Source: Zychaea mexicana (lineage: Eukaryota; Mucoromycota; Mucoromycetes; Mucorales; Lichtheimiaceae). Taken from it: DNA of 64,000 nt. The stretch's first letter is position 1. The number at the start of each line of letters is the position of its first letter. Location: positions 310,001-374,000 of the forward strand of contig NW_026516686.1 of assembly GCF_025766255.1 (NCBI RefSeq), written 5' to 3'. The notes below the pieces were generated by a model. It ran no database searches. It saw only the letters and a list, made by a program, of their open reading frames with translations, and was not told where the DNA came from. Shown here piece by piece: positions 41,369-55,364 of this stretch. The position numbers and the translations under genes were made by a program.

Positions 41369-42971
41369 ATGTATAAAAATGCTAAGGATCTCGGATTGTG
41401 TATAGAATCGCCTGTGCAGTTTGCGCTTCCTGCAAACTTGGCGTTGCCAGCCCGACCAGCAACGGCGACGCCAACTGCTGCTAATACCACTGAAGCGCCA
41501 ACCACAATGGAAGCCACAGCCGCAACTGTTTCGCCGCCAACAGCACCACAATCTCCACAGTCTGCTCGATTGTCATCAGTAGCAGTAAAAGCCTCGCCTT
41601 CACAACCACGCAATGTACCGACCACTGCTCCATTCTTGACTTCACCTTTCAACACATCGCGTTACATGGCAACAACTGCATCGCCAACCCAAAGTCCAGT
41701 GTCGAATGCAGCTACTGTCGTGAACAGCTCGGCTACCTCAGCTGCAGCGTTTGCCGCAGTAGTAGCAAGTCAGGGCAACACGACTCCTGGTGCTGTTGTT
41801 GTACCTTCAGCAGCTACGTCGCCTGTGACTCCTACTGCTCAGAACCCTACACTTGCTCAAGATGTGATCCAAAAACAACAGCGAGAACTGCTAAGAATGT
41901 TGAATAAATATCGAACACAACAACAAACGCAACTTAGCCAACAGCGATTCATACAACATCAGCGCCAGCTACAGCAGCAGCAGCTACAGCAGCAACTGCA
42001 GCAACAGCGAAACACACATTCTTTTTCTACATCGCCACAACATAAGAATCAACAGTACCAGCAGCAGAGGAACGTGGAAAGCAGTGCGATCGCGCAGCGA
42101 AATAACATTCGTTTGGCTCAACTTCAACTAGAAATTTCTTCTGCAACCATGTTTGGACCTGCTTGTGACGAGTTCTTGGAATGGTTAGAGGATGCTCGTG
42201 CATATAATCCCGGTAACGAAGTTGCGATAATGGCCTGTGCTGCTGTAAGTGTGTCTAATGAAAAGAAGGATATTTTTCTTCATCCCTTTTGTTCCCTTGT
42301 TATTGCATAAATGTAGTAGATCAATCGATGGAATGAGATGAGTGGACATGTTAAACGATGATGATAATTGACAAGCTCGCATGATCGTTACTTTACTTTT
42401 AGGCTGTACGACAAAATTTCGAAATGGGTCGATGGTCCAGTTTACGTATCTTTGATACTATCCATAAATATGTCAAGTACCTGAGCGATCCGTCTCGAGG
42501 TAAGTTATATCTGTACTCAAAATAAACACTGACATTGATCGTCATACCAGAACCCTCCGACTAAACGTTTGCTATAGTCACAATTGAAAAATGGAGAGAT
42601 GAAATTCGTACGGTAACATTGGGCGAATCAGGCTCTCCTGCCACTACAACTGTTAATGCTGCGACTACTACATCATCCTCTCGATCGCAAACATCATCAC
42701 CTGTGGTGACTCCGTTTAACAGTATACCGATACGTCATCAACAGTCAGAATCACCTGTTCTAGCCCAATCCCCACAGAATCGACGATTATTGCCAGCCAA
42801 CGCACCTATGCAGCCGGCTCATGCGCAAGCACAAATACCCACTTCTGTTGGACCGGTAGTCCCATCCATGCCATTACCACAACAATATCAAAAGAAGCAG
42901 CAGCAATATATGTTCCAAATGGCACACCAACCGACTCCTCAAACACCGCAAGTAGCACCTCCAACACCACC

Positions 42972-43003
<32 letters not shown>

Positions 43004-44887
43004 CGCATGCACCCCTTGGACCACCCAATTTTCAAGTTTCTTGGGACCAGGCGCTATGGAACCATTATTCTACTGTCTCTCCTGATTCTAATCACAATGC
43101 CGCGGCAATTACAGCTGCCAATTTGGTCAATGTGAACCGTGCGCACATGATGGCTCCGCCCGCCGCTACCACTACCACTGCTTCTGTGGCCGGAGCGCCA
43201 GCACCAAAGACAAATCAGCTCCCATTTATCCGGAAAATCGGATACGCTGTCAATCCGTTCCGTTTGAAACACAATAAGACGATAACTAGGGTACCTTTCT
43301 TTATCAATCCCGACGGATATACCAGAATGTGGAAGGGGTCTCATCCAGGGCCTGTGGATCCAAACCGATTACCCATTTCGTTTGTCCTGACGGCTTGGCG
43401 TGATAAAACACACGAAAACAAATGTGAATGGCCTGACACTATTAAACTCGAGCTGAATCGTACTATACCCATCATCACAAAGGTACGTATATATGGGCTG
43501 ATAGTAAGAATGGTCTTTTTACTGACATTATCATAATCACATAGCGAAAGAAAGCACATGTGCCAGGCAGACCAAACAACGTTTTCAGTTATCAAGGCAA
43601 AGATAAACCGCTGGATGCTGGCGGTTATTTGAATCAAGGGAACAACGAACTTACGATAGAGCAACTTGATTGCGCATGTGTGAGTACATTTTAGCATTTC
43701 TATCGCTGGCAAAAGATAAACGCGAATGCTAACTCTTGATCTCTCTTCGTCTCTTCTTCACTGTTTCTCTTACTGGCACCATAGTCGTACTACTTTGCCA
43801 TCATCATGTATGTTCGCGAGTCCGAAGAGATCATAACAAATTGGGTCCAATCCCGGATATTGGATATCAACAACGGTCGCGGAATTGTAAATCGGTTACT
43901 GGGAGTAGCGGGGAGCAATAACAATGGTGATGACGATCTCGAAATTTGTCAAACCAACGTGAAGATTGGGCTCAAGTGTCCTATTTCCTTGCAACGTATC
44001 AAGGTTCCGACAAAAGGGCGAGACTGCAATCATGCCGATGTAAGTCTCTTCTCTCTCATCGTAAACCAGTAGATACATCTGTTTATCATCAGACCATCTG
44101 AACCCGAGTCGTGTCTCAATCATTTTTTAAATGATAATAATAGTGCTTTGATTTGACATCCTACCTGGCTGTTAATCACGAAAATGCTTCTTGGAAATGC
44201 CCGCACTGTAACGAATACACGCCCCCGGACAAGCTTAATCGGGACGCCTTTTTCGAAGACTTGCTTAAACGAGCCGGCAAAGTTGCAGTTGAAGTCGAGT
44301 ACACGGAGGATGCTGACCATTTCCGCGTCATTAAGTCTGAAACACCTGATCCAGAAGATCAGCCCTCAGCCGACGAAACGGGCAATGTATCAGCGACAGA
44401 GTCGGCGGCGGTGGCGACTACTATTACTACTACTACTACTACTACAGTAACAGCCAAAGTAGAGCCCGAAGTGGAACGGAACGTGATCAGCTTGTTGAGC
44501 GATGACGAAGACGAAGAAGAACAAGAAGAAGCAGCACACGGAGGACAGAATGTCAACCAGGCAGCAGGCGTCAACAACAATGGAGAGGACAACAATACGA
44601 GTCGCAAACGTACGGCAAACACGGAAGAGTCAGTGCAAACGGCCCAGTCTGAATCTAGCGTGGAAAGAAGTCCAGCGACGCCCGGTGACATTTTTGGCAT
44701 CAAGCGCCCACGGCACGGTGAAGAAGCATATCAGACCCAGTTTGCGCCAATGGATACAAACGAGCTGCTGAACTCTTTCTTCGCACTGGCGTCACAGACT
44801 GGTGGCGGAAGTAACAACAGCGACAACATTCACGCTACTACCAATACAAATAATAATAATAACGATTATTCAAGTAGCGGCCTATGA
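41369..44887 (+). CDS. SIZ1: SUMO E3 ligase of the SIZ/PIAS family
   Basis: Promotes SUMO transfer from the E2 to nuclear substrates. Six exons: 41369-42244, 42403-42499, 42578-43482, 43545-43679, 43785-44039, 44144-44887; all junctions in phase, 1003 aa. The N-terminal third is Ala/Thr/Gln-rich and disordered, with a Gln-rich helix (QQQLQQQLQQQ). It is followed by a helical segment (FGPACDEFLEWLEDARAYNP) where a SAP domain would be expected in relatives. The PINIT domain begins at about 537 (FIRKIGYAVNPFRL) and includes YQGKDKPLDAGGYLNQGNNE. The SP-RING is at about 736-779 (CPISLQRIKVPTKG, RDCNHADCFDL, WKCPHCN). A SUMO-interacting motif follows: VISLL at about 870-874 with an acidic run (DDEDEEE). 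The gene symbol is by family. The upstream boundary is the least certain part, because coding-like sequence continues 5' of this ATG. Confidence 0.92.
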
Positions 44888-45550
44888 ATGTCTTGTCTTG
44901 TTCCCTTACTTCCTTTATCGCCATCGCGAGAAAAACATAAAAAATTGTCCTTACACGTACTCACTTCATATCATCTATCATCTCTCACACTTACACTCTC
45001 TCATCCTTTAAAATTTTTGCATACTTATCTCAATTTCCCCTTACCTCCTTCCCGCATATTTGGACAGGATGTTTGTAAATTTTATTTCTTCTTCTTTAAC
45101 CTTGGAAGAAGATTCTGTGTAAATATGTACAGTTGGTCTTGTTACATCCTCTCTCTACCGGGAATGTCCTTTCTTCATGCTGCGGTTGTACTGCATCAGC
45201 GTCGGAGTTGCTGTCAGGGCAGCAGCTGTTGTTGCGTCTTCTTTGTGATCCGATATCTGGTCGCCCTTTATATCCACGCAAATAACTTGGTGTTCTATCA
45301 AAACAAAGTATGACCGTTTATCGTGGTTGACCAGGGATGTGCCTCTGCTATCAGCACACTACACTTTGTTGTTGTATTCATCGATTGGGTCCTACGCATA
45401 CTCTTTGCTACCGCCATCCTTTCGATTGGGTCCGCTTTGCACCGCTTTGTGGAACGCTGTTTAAAAAAGGATGCCAACGTGTCGCGCAGGTTTTAGCTGC
45501 GTCACTTTTTCCTTTTCTTTCTTCTAATTGCATAACAGATTGACAACACC
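44888..45550. other. Intergenic SIZ-XRN1
   Basis: 662 bp, pyrimidine-rich (CTCTCACACTTACACTCTC at about 44982-45002), carrying the SIZ-type 3' end and the XRN1 promoter. No gene seen. Confidence 0.4.
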
Positions 45551-48500
45551 ATGGGTATTCCCAAGTTTTTCAGATGGATGAGGTAAAGTAACCTATTATA
45601 AATGACCGGGCATCCAAGCTTAATGACTTGCTACATCCTCATTATATTAAATCACTCTACACTTTATATATACTAAAGCGAGCGGTATCCAATGTGCTCG
45701 CAGCTGATCATGCAGAACAGGATTCCAGAGTTTGGTACGTTTTTTAGTCACCCTATCCTTTTTTGTTTGATTCGATAATAAGGAAAAAGAAAGCTTAGCA
45801 ATGTATAATAGACAATTTGTATCTCGACATGAACGGCATCGTACACAACTGCTCGCACAACAACAATGCTAGCGCGCACTACCGCATCTCAGAAGAAGAA
45901 ATTTGGATCGGCATCTTTAACTATGTAGATCACATTTTTGCAAAGATTAAACCCAAAAAGCTATTCTTTTTGGCGATTGATGGCGTTGCACCAAGAGCAA
46001 AAATGAACCAACAACGATCCAGACGTTTCCGAACAGCACAAGAAGCAGAAGCATCACGAGCAAAGGCAATGGCTAGAGGCGAAGAGTTGCCAGAAGAGCC
46101 ACCATTCGACAGTAACTGTATTACCCCTGGTAAGAAAGCTGTCATAGATATTTTAGACACACCTCAAGCAGTTATATAGTAACAAAGAAATGTAATTTTA
46201 GGTACCGAGTTTATGACCAAACTGACAGCAGAGCTTCGGTATTTCATAAGCAAAAAAGTTTCCGAGGATGCCAACTGGCGTGGCGTCGAGGTTGTTTTGT
46301 CTGGACCTGAGGTTCCAGGTGAAGGCGAGCACAAGATTATGGAATATATCCGTCTGGCAAAGGCTCAGCCAAATTATAACCCCAATACGAGACACTGTTT
46401 ATACGGCCTGGACGCTGATCTTATCATGCTTGGTCTGTTGAGTCACGACCCGCATTTTGCATTGTTACGAGAAGAGGTTACCTTTGGAAGACAGGCTGCA
46501 AAGAAAAAGGCAGCGTAAGTGGTTTGGCAAGCTTAATATTTGTGAGAGAGAATGGTACATGGATGAACGAGCGCGGCATACAAGGGAGAAGGTTGTGATG
46601 TATATCTAATGGATTGTTGTCTTGTATAGCCTCGATAACCAAAAGTTCTATCTGATGCATTTATCACTACTGAGAGAATACCTCGACCTCGAATTTGTCT
46701 CCATGAAAGACACACTGCCTTTCAAATACGATTTGGAACGGGTGTTGGATGACTTTATCCTGCTCGCGCTCTTTGTCGGCAACGATTTCTTGCCGCATCT
46801 GCCCAGTTTGCATATCCACGACGGTGCCCTTGGTCTCATGTTTAACATTTACAAAAAGACGCTCCCCAGTTTCGATGGATACCTTCAAGATGGCGGCAAT
46901 GTCAATATGAAGCGATTGCAAAACATCTTGAATCAGCTGAGTGACGTGGTGGAATTGGAGAACTTTGAAGCAGAACGAGAGGATATGGTCTACTTGGCTG
47001 GAAAGCAGCAGGATGGTGCCACAGAGCGCGAATTACTCCACAAGATGGAAAAGAAAAAGAAGGGCGAATTGAGTAAGTGTTATAATAAACAAGGACTGGG
47101 GCGACATAGTGTGGGTGTATGACGGAATCAGTGTAGCTAACAGAAAGTTTAATGAAAATTATCATTAGCTATCACCGAAACTCAAAAAAAACTGTTCGGC
47201 CAGATCAAAGAATTCATCATGGAACACAGTCCATCCAAGCCAGGACAGCTTCATTTCCCAGCCAACCTCAAGGCTCGCGATCGCCGATTCATTGAGACGA
47301 TAGCCAACGATTTTAACTTGCATTTTGCAGTCGAGTATTCGAACGAAGACAATTCCAAGCACGTGTATATTGAATTCTTCGAGAACGAAGAAGGCGAGGA
47401 AGACACGTCCGAAGAAGACGAAGGTTTTGACGAGGAGGCCATTGCAGCACGTGATCGCGTACTTGCAAAATACGAGAACGCACAGGTGATCAAAGATGAA
47501 TTGACAGAAGAAGAGTTGGGTCGAATTGAGCAAGAAAAGTACGATGCTGATCACAAGGAATGGAAGCGTCAATACTATCAAGTAAGCTATATCTTTGGTG
47601 TTATGTGGCGGTGATGGTGATACAGACGCCACCTTAGATGATGTTGTCTGTGTGTTTGTTTTCTGTTTGTTTGGGATTCGCCACGTGATGGGAAGAACTG
47701 TTGTTGCTGTTGCTGATCTATTTCGTGTGATCTTTTGTAAAGGAAAAAATGGGTATTGATATCAACAATGAAGAGCAAATGGACAAGATTAAGCGCGAAT
47801 ACATCAACGGTATCCAATGGGTTTTGCATTACTACTACAACGGCGTTGCTTCGTGGGGCTGGTTCTTCCCGTACCACTATGCTCCCAAAATGTCTGATCT
47901 GGTTGATCTTGAAAAGTACCAAGATAACAAGTTTACTCTCGGCAAGCCATTCCAGCCCTATGAGCAGCTTATGGGTGTGTTGCCCACGCTTAGCAGAAAG
48001 CTGTTGCCAGCTGCATATCAAGTAAGTATCGTGTTTCCCATAGAAAGAGCTTTTCGCAGACAATAGTTGCGTGTGTTTCATACACCGAATCCATGCTGAC
48101 AAATATTACTTTTTTTTACCCCACGCACAGGAATTAATGACGAGCACCACCTCACCGATCCTTGACTTTTACCCAAGCCAATTTGAGATGGATCTGAATG
48201 GCAAGAGACAAGAGTGGGAGGCAGTGGTCAAGATTCCGTTTATTGACGAAAAGCGGTTGTTGGACGCAATGGAAACCTACGAGCATCGATTAACAAAGGA
48301 GGAACGCAAGCGCTCCACATTTGGAGATGCATACAAGTTTGTTTATGACGAGTCGCTCGCTACCAAGAACGACAATGACGACTTCACATACCCAAGTCCT
48401 CTACCCGGCGTTTTCCCGGATATCCATCATTGCATGTCGCGGGAGGTTGTCTTCCATTTGCCTACTTTGGATGGTGGTTTACAGTTCAACAAGCATCTGT

Positions 48501-50552
48501 GCAACGGCGTCAAGTTAGGCAAGGATGCTTTGGCTGGCTTCCCATCGTTAGACACCATACCACACAGTGGTGAACTTCGTTTCCACAATGTCAATGTGTT
48601 CCAGACCGAAAGCAAGTAAGGAGAACGGATTGTTGTATCAAGCTGGCTGATAGTTGCCATTGAAATTCACGCTTTTTTGTTACTACACCTTCTTAGGAAC
48701 GAAACAATGGTTGTCATTCTCAAGAACACCTATGAAAATGCAAATATCGAAGATGTTGCGAAATCTCTGTTGTACAAGCGCGTATTTGTTCGTAAGTACC
48801 CAGTGCCTCTTCATAAAATTATGGTTTGTTTATTCACATTGATGCTATGCTGCTGCTAGACTACCCATATCTTCAAGAGGCTGTTGTCATTGGTGTATCA
48901 AATCTGCGTGCCAAGTACTACATCAAAATTGCCGGAAAAAAGAAGCAAATTCGCGAACATGTGTTGGATGACGAGGAAAAAGAAGATTGGCGCAAACGTA
49001 TTGGACGGGTCGAATACATGACGAGCAAGCGATTCGGTCTCGACGTCGGCAAGTCTGAGATTGGTCTACACGTGTGCACGCTGCGTGGCATGAAAATGAC
49101 AGAATCAGGAGCCTATGTTAAGGAATATGTCAACCCTGCCCAAGAAGACTTAATTCCGTTACAGTCGGTCGTGACCAAGGTGTCTAATCCAGATGCACGT
49201 TATCAAGAGCGTCCTCCATCGCCTATCAATGAAGAATTCCCGTTACAGAGTAAAGCGTTCTTCTTGGGAGGCACTTTGTACGGCAGCTTGGGTACCGTCA
49301 TGGGCTATGGCAAGAACGATGTAGTCAACCTTCAGATGATTGTGCCAACCGATTTTCGACAACGCAGAGAGCCATCTTTTGGTCGTGACGTGGCCCGAAA
49401 GCAGATTGAGACAGTCGAGTATATGCCATCTTACGCGGTCAGCAGACAGCTGGGTATTGATGGACTGGTGCTGTCCATAATCACATCTGCAGTGTCTGTA
49501 CAAGACAAGGGCCTTCAGCGAATCAATGTCGGTTTGAGTCTCAGATTTGAAAACAAGCAGCAAAAGGTGATTGGTTACACTCGCAAGAACCAAAATGGCC
49601 AATGGGAATATTCTACCAAGGCAATCGAGCTGGTAGAAGAATACATGCGCGAGTTCCCCAAGTTTGTTGCTATGATGAATATAAAGAAAGGAGGTGGTAA
49701 GGAATATTTCTTCTGAACGCAACCTTTTCTGTTCAGACGCTATAGTAATCAAAAATCAACCCTCTAACCCTTTCTTTTCTGGTGTTTCTGGTAGGAATGT
49801 TGCATGTAAACGATTTGGTTTGGTCAGAAAGCGGCTCCAAAGAAGTTCAGAGGATGCGACAATGGCTTAAGAACAAGAAGGTGGACGATTTACCCAGAGC
49901 GTCGCTACCCACTGAAGAACTGGAGGAAGTATGCTTCATCTTTTCTCTTAATCTTCAAAATGGCTATCTTTGCAGAGAGAAAACTTACTAAAGCTTGTCC
50001 TGGTTTCTTTAGCCATTCGTCAAGCTGATTGAAGATCTATCTACGCAATACACTGATGAGTACGACGACCTGCAGTTTAAGAAGGTTATCATCCAACACA
50101 TCCCGCGTAAAGTTTTGCTTAAGCCCGCCGACGCCGAAGTCAAACTTAACAGCCAATCGTTCAAACTAGGCGATCGTGTTGTCTACGCACTTGAAGCTGG
50201 AGCAGTTCCTCTTGGCTTCCGTGGCACAGTTGTTGGTGTGCAGGAGGAAGCAGTGATTGATGTTATATTTGATGCTGCTTTTATGGGAGGTACCAATCTC
50301 GGTGGCAGATGCGCGGATTTCCGCGGCTTTAGTTTACCATTCTGGAGTGTAATCAACTTGTCGCATACATCAAACGCACATCAGCCCTACGACGGTTCGG
50401 CAAACGATCACCATCCTACTAGCAACTACAACAGCAGCAGACAGCGGCATCATCACAACGACCATCATCATGCACGGAATAATAACCAGCGCAATAATTA
50501 CCGTAACAGCCATCACAGCAACCCAAAACGAGTACCCTCGCCCTTGCCCTAA
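45551..50552 (+). CDS. XRN1: Cytoplasmic 5'-3' exoribonuclease Xrn1
   Basis: Degrades decapped mRNA processively from the 5' monophosphate end. Twelve exons: 45551-45582, 45679-45734, 45812-46129, 46202-46514, 46630-47072, 47169-47581, 47743-48021, 48131-48615, 48697-48791, 48860-49696, 49795-49928, 50013-50552; all in phase, 1314 aa. The N-terminus MGIPKFFRWMSERYP and the acidic catalytic motifs are intact: NLYLDMNGIVH, PGEGEHKIMEY, GLDADLIMLGL and FVGNDFLPHLP. Conserved region 2 has GWFFPYHYAPKMSD. The later part has SH3-like/KOW-type character (FKLGDRVVYALEAG, GFRGTVVGV). The C-terminal tail is short and His/Asn/Arg-rich, with no further domain, so the protein is shorter than yeast Xrn1. 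Start is fixed by the universally conserved MGIP. It converges on GCS1. Confidence 0.97.
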
Positions 50553-50581
50553 TAGATGATTCACTCTTTTCTTTGGCAACC

Positions 50582-50586
<5 letters not shown>

Positions 50587-50618
<32 letters not shown>
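50587..50618. repeat. (CT)16 microsatellite
   Basis: Uninterrupted CT dinucleotides just downstream of the XRN1 stop codon, in the 3' region shared with the convergent GCS1. Confidence 0.9.
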
Positions 50619-50622
<4 letters not shown>

Positions 50623-50748
50623 TTTGTTGATATGACAGTAGTCAGATGTACCCAAAAAGGTTTTATGGTCTCACTTGTTCCAATATCAATAATGAAAGCA
50701 AAAGAAAAAGCAATCACATTAACATAACCATGACACACAGTTTCTGTT

Positions 50749-53700
50749 CTATGTGTATTCTTCAGCCATGATGAGTAGGACTAAGCTGGTCCAGCCAGTA
50801 AAAGGATGGCTCCTCAAGCCTTCGCCAGTTCTATCGTCATACTGCTCCCAGACATATCCTGTCTTGCGATAATCCTAACATAGGATCATTTTGTGAGCGT
50901 GTGTTGGACACGGTTTATCTTCAACTGGCCGTCGCACAGCAATAGATTTTAGACATTTACCTTGTAAACGTTGTTGATGATATTCTTGCGCAAAGAGGTG
51001 TAAATCTTTTGGGCTTGTTCTTGATAAGGACCGGGAACATTGATGTAGTTCTTTTAGAAGCAGAAAAGACATGGTTAAAGTCCAGTCAGTAAAAGGAAAC
51101 TCAATCCTGTATTAAAAAGGCGGTCGTACATTATGAAGACTTTGCAAAGTGAGATAATTGATATTCATCCAGATCGGACCACGCCAGTACACTTCGCCCG
51201 TTCTGTACTTTGGATCAGATGCTGACAAGGAACGCAAACCATAGGGAGACCATAATTCATCTTCATCGGCAATCAAATCCAAGGTAGCGCCCAGCTTCGG
51301 GGAATCTGCAGGCAACAATCCGAGCGCAAATGGCATGAGAGTTGCGTAGCCCTTATGGCACACATGCACTGGTTTGCCTGAAAAACGTAAATGTACATGT
51401 TAGACTCGTTCATTCCCATGCATTATTGCTTAGAATTCCATCTGCGTCTTCACCTTCTTCCATAGTTTGGTCACAGTACGCTTGTTGTTCCTCGTTCCAG
51501 TGCAAAGCATCCAAATTATCCAGCATGTTCTTTTCAATACGAGTGTATTCCTCGACATCATCAGCATATTCTGGACCAAGATGACTGGATATATCCTTAA
51601 GCATGCGCGTAGCAAATGCCATCCAGGACAGCAAGTCAGCATGTAATTCACCCACGTTAGGTGGTTCACCGCGTGGATAATCGTCCAAGCCAGAGGTCAG
51701 GGTATGTTCAGGTGTGCGACCTCTCCAGCGATACGCTTCTTCATTGTTAGGCGCTTGACGACCATATCCTTCAATGTGACCCTTTTGCATTGTGCGGAAC
51801 CATTGCCAGTTGAGCTTCAGTTTGGGGTAGACAGATTCGAGCCAGGCGCTTGCCATCGTTGGGTTGTCGAGATGCATTGTGCGCAAAAGATCAGCGTCGT
51901 CTATGCTGCCCATCCTGACTGTTTGTTGTCCAGCACCGCCAAGATTTTGTTGATGATGTTCTTCGTGGCTCAAGAGTCTTTGGACATATCGACTAATAGC
52001 CAAGTAGAGTGTGGGCGGATTGCCATAGTGAGGGAATTGGGTTTGGAATTCGGCAGGAACTTTGCTGCGTGCTTCGTCGCCCAAAATCTGCTCACGACCA
52101 ATCCATCCATTGTCGTCAATAAGTGATACCCAGTGCTTGACAATGTTAAGGCTATATCAAGCAGATCATGGTCACCAATGTCAGTATTTTCCACAATCCA
52201 CGGTGTTCTTAGCTTATCTACAATGTGTATATTTCTTATACCTGAGATCGTTATCCCACTTGCCAATCACAAGCTGATGGAAACCTTCATCCCTAACAAG
52301 GAACAAAAAATTGTGTAAGTCTAGACATACAAATTGTTTTTAACGGTGTTGAAGTTGTTACCAATAAAATCCGCGCGGAAAGAAGGGGCGACTAGGTGTA
52401 GCAGTGAATAGTGATTGAGGTGACGTGAATTCAGGTTTGGTAGCAGCGCCATCAAAGCTTTCCTCATCTTGCATAGGAGGATGTGACCGATCCACGACTG
52501 CAGAACCATGGAAATAACCCATGCCACCAAGCAGATTGCTCAACAAAAATTGGCCAAACTCGACCTCCTTCCCGGAAAATCCTTTTCTTTGAAGATGGAA
52601 CACGTTTTCAAACCTTGCTTCGAATTCTTCTCGCTGACGCGTGAGTTCCGATCCCAAAGCCTCGCCTGTGGATGGAGTAGTATATATACATGTGTGTGAG
52701 CTATACAAAATATCAAGTAGTGATATGTAGCATTGATCGAAATAAAATCAGGGACATACTTGTCATTTTTTTGGGAGAGCTTCCTGATTCGAAGAGAATA
52801 TCAAACTATATCATTTTTTTTTCAAGATTTTTAGCTACGATTTTGTAGTGCACGCACAACGATAGTACTTTTTTTTTATCAATTACCTGGAACTCGCCCT
52901 TGAACACCTTTTGGAAAGCATAGAGATTCGCAATTTCATCTTCTTCTTCGGTCAATTCGTTCTTTAATGTGAAATAAGCATATGGCTTATCCAGAGCTTC
53001 CTGTTGATTGCTTTCTTGCATCAATCGTTCTCGTGCGGAAAGGAGCAAATTTGGCATAATGATATCTGCAATAAAAACAGTAAGAATATACACCCAAGTT
53101 CACAGGCACTTATTAGTCGACGTTCGCACCACCAAGTCTTAAAGGTTGTCGTTCTTCCCTAATACAAACCTTTGGCTTTCCAAACTTCGTTTTCTGGAGT
53201 TTGTAAGCCCCACCATTGCGTACGTGACAGATCCTGCTGGATACCCGGACCAGGTACGTTGTTCAGTGGCCCTGCAATAAAGCGTTTATATACTCTACTT
53301 GTTAGTGGCTATTTGTTCCTTTCTCAAAATGATATATGCATAAGAGGCCACTGATTTATCATTTACCATCAACAATCTTGAATTCAAAATCACCCAAATC
53401 CGGTGTATCGCCTTCGAGACGAACAGGCGATTCCAATCCCTAAATACACCCGTGTATCAGACGATTAAAATACGTATAACAAACATCGACACGGAGACTT
53501 TGGTGTACTTGAGCTATTATTCACCTTTTTTGAGATTTTGCTAACAATATCCATGCTTCCTTCACCCTCTAGACCCATGTAGAAAATGATGCTGGTGATC
53601 GACGGAACTGGACAGTGTTAGTCTCGTAGCCATTAGAAGCTAGCTTTCAGATCACGTTTTTGACGTACCTTGATCCTTCATCGGCACACCGTGGATACGA

Positions 53701-54303
53701 ACACCCCAATTACCGCCTGCCAAAAATAAAAAGAATTTCGTGTTACAATGTAAAATTTCGACGGCATGGACAGAGACGTGGCAACATTTGTTTCATTACC
53801 ATGCTCGCCGCCTGGGATTTTGACAAACTCGGTTGTGATGGCTATATTGCTTGGACCATCGTTAATCGTCTGTAAACCATAACGTCGGCCATCGTGCTTA
53901 TGATAGCCATATCCCTTGATACCGTCGCCTTGGTCGCATGCATGACGGGCACCTAAGGTAAAAAAAAAGACGCGCGTAGTTAATATACACGCATATACTC
54001 TTTCCTTTCTCAAGTTTTTCTGTTTTGTGTATGTTTTTCCACAGCTCTCTACTTACGTTGGAAACCCTGGAGATGGCTTGCGTCGAACCACATCATGCCT
54101 GTCATTACGGATTCCGGGAGACGTGGACGGGTACCAAAGTACAGATTAGGACGATAGGTTCCCCATAAGAGTGATGCGTTCGCTGCTTGATCGGCTTGCG
54201 AAATAAACTCGACTTCATCAGGACTGATTGCAGTGTGCGATCCAGGCACAAGCAAGAGTGTTGAAATGACCAAGCCGACTACAGAAGACAACCGTACCGG
54301 CAT
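50749..54303 (-). CDS. GCS1: ER mannosyl-oligosaccharide glucosidase I (GH63)
   Basis: Removes the outermost glucose from the N-glycan just transferred to protein in the ER. Fourteen exons, 5' to 3': 54057-54303, 53800-53952, 53669-53716, 53525-53607, 53367-53439, 53170-53271, 52887-53065, 52761-52806, 52362-52665, 52242-52292, 51454-52151, 51130-51377, 50961-51050, 50749-50874; all in phase, 815 aa, the usual length. The N-terminus is a signal anchor ([15 protein letters not shown]). GH63 landmarks: [74 protein letters not shown] (the barrel's acidic segment), [14 protein letters not shown] and [13 protein letters not shown] near the C-terminus, then DDRTGEG. Acts directly after oligosaccharyltransferase, another subunit of which (OST5) lies at 10939-11383. 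Confidence 0.97.
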
Positions 54304-54718
54304 TTCAACTTATGTGTATATGGTGTGTATGTGTATGTGTTGTGCTGGTGGACAAGCTGGAAAAGGTGCCTGGTGTTCAAGTCGTACACGAGCCAACTTT
54401 CAGCATTTTCATGCGCCGACCATTCACGCTATGACATGGTGGTAGTATCTCTTTACGACCCCATAATCAAATCATTACTTTACATATATCCAAAAAATTC
54501 AAATAATTAGTGTATACAATATTCTAGTAGTAACTTCTTTATTCACAAAAAAAACCTGAGCCACTCTTCCTAATCCACATATTGTTTTCGCTAGTGACGA
54601 TCATACAAGATGGAAAAAAATTAAAAGAGATATGCGAGTGAAGAGGGTGTTGAGGGGTTCGTTTTTCGAAAGCTTTAATAAATGCGTATTGTGTGCTGTC
54701 GTCTTTTGTTTCGATCCA

Positions 54719-55364
54719 TTACGAAGAAGCCGGCTTTTCGGCCAAAAGTTTTTCGTATTCGTGTTGTCGTTCGTTCAATACAAACTTGATGCGTGCCATC
54801 GATTTCTGGCACTATAAAGAATGGCATTTCTTTGATTAACACCGCATATCATCATAACCTCATAGGCCATATCACATCACGCAGGTACATGAAAAAGAAG
54901 CAAAATACAAACCTTCTTCAAACGACCGGCGTTTGTCCAAATCTGCTTGTTGATACCCATTCTCTTTGCTTCTTCACGCTGTGTTGCCAATACGTTTCGT
55001 TCCTTGAGAAGCACGTACCACAGCTTGTGCAAATCGTCAAATGACTTTAAGCGTAATTCACTAGCCTTCCATGCGCGTCCTAGTTTCAATTGTTTTGTTA
55101 GTCCAATCAATATTATTCTTTTTTTTTTATATCTTCTCGTCATGTCTCTCGTTCTCTCGTTTCCGGTCGTTGGGCGTGCATTTATTTGTTATATTTACCA
55201 GTCCAAATTTGTTTTGGGAGAGCTTCACCATTCTCAAAGAATTGGTTCAAGCCTTTGGAAGTAGCATTTGTGCTGGTAGTTGCTTCGTTAAATAAAGGGC
55301 GTGCTGTGCTGAATGAACGAATGGAGGAAATCGTTGTCCGGGAAAATCGTTGCAGGAGTGACAT
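54719..55364 (-). CDS. MRPL4: Mitochondrial large ribosomal subunit protein uL29m
   Basis: Component of the mitoribosomal large subunit at the exit tunnel (MRPL47 in animals, MRPL4 in yeast). Three exons: 55199-55364, 54913-55079 and 54719-54805, joined in phase, 139 aa. The N-terminal 30 residues ([20 protein letters not shown]) form a typical Arg/Ser-rich mitochondrial presequence. The family core follows: [40 protein letters not shown], and the last exon with [18 protein letters not shown]. The frame continues upstream of the chosen ATG only to a TTG, so 55364 is the start. It lies 415 bp upstream of GCS1 on the same strand. The last exon encodes only 28 residues. Confidence 0.93.

Noticed and set aside
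41193..41405. Open frame upstream of the SIZ-type gene
   Set aside because: It has protein-like pieces, but joining it through the GTATGG donor at about 41331 gives the wrong phase for the downstream frame, so it was not added to the model.
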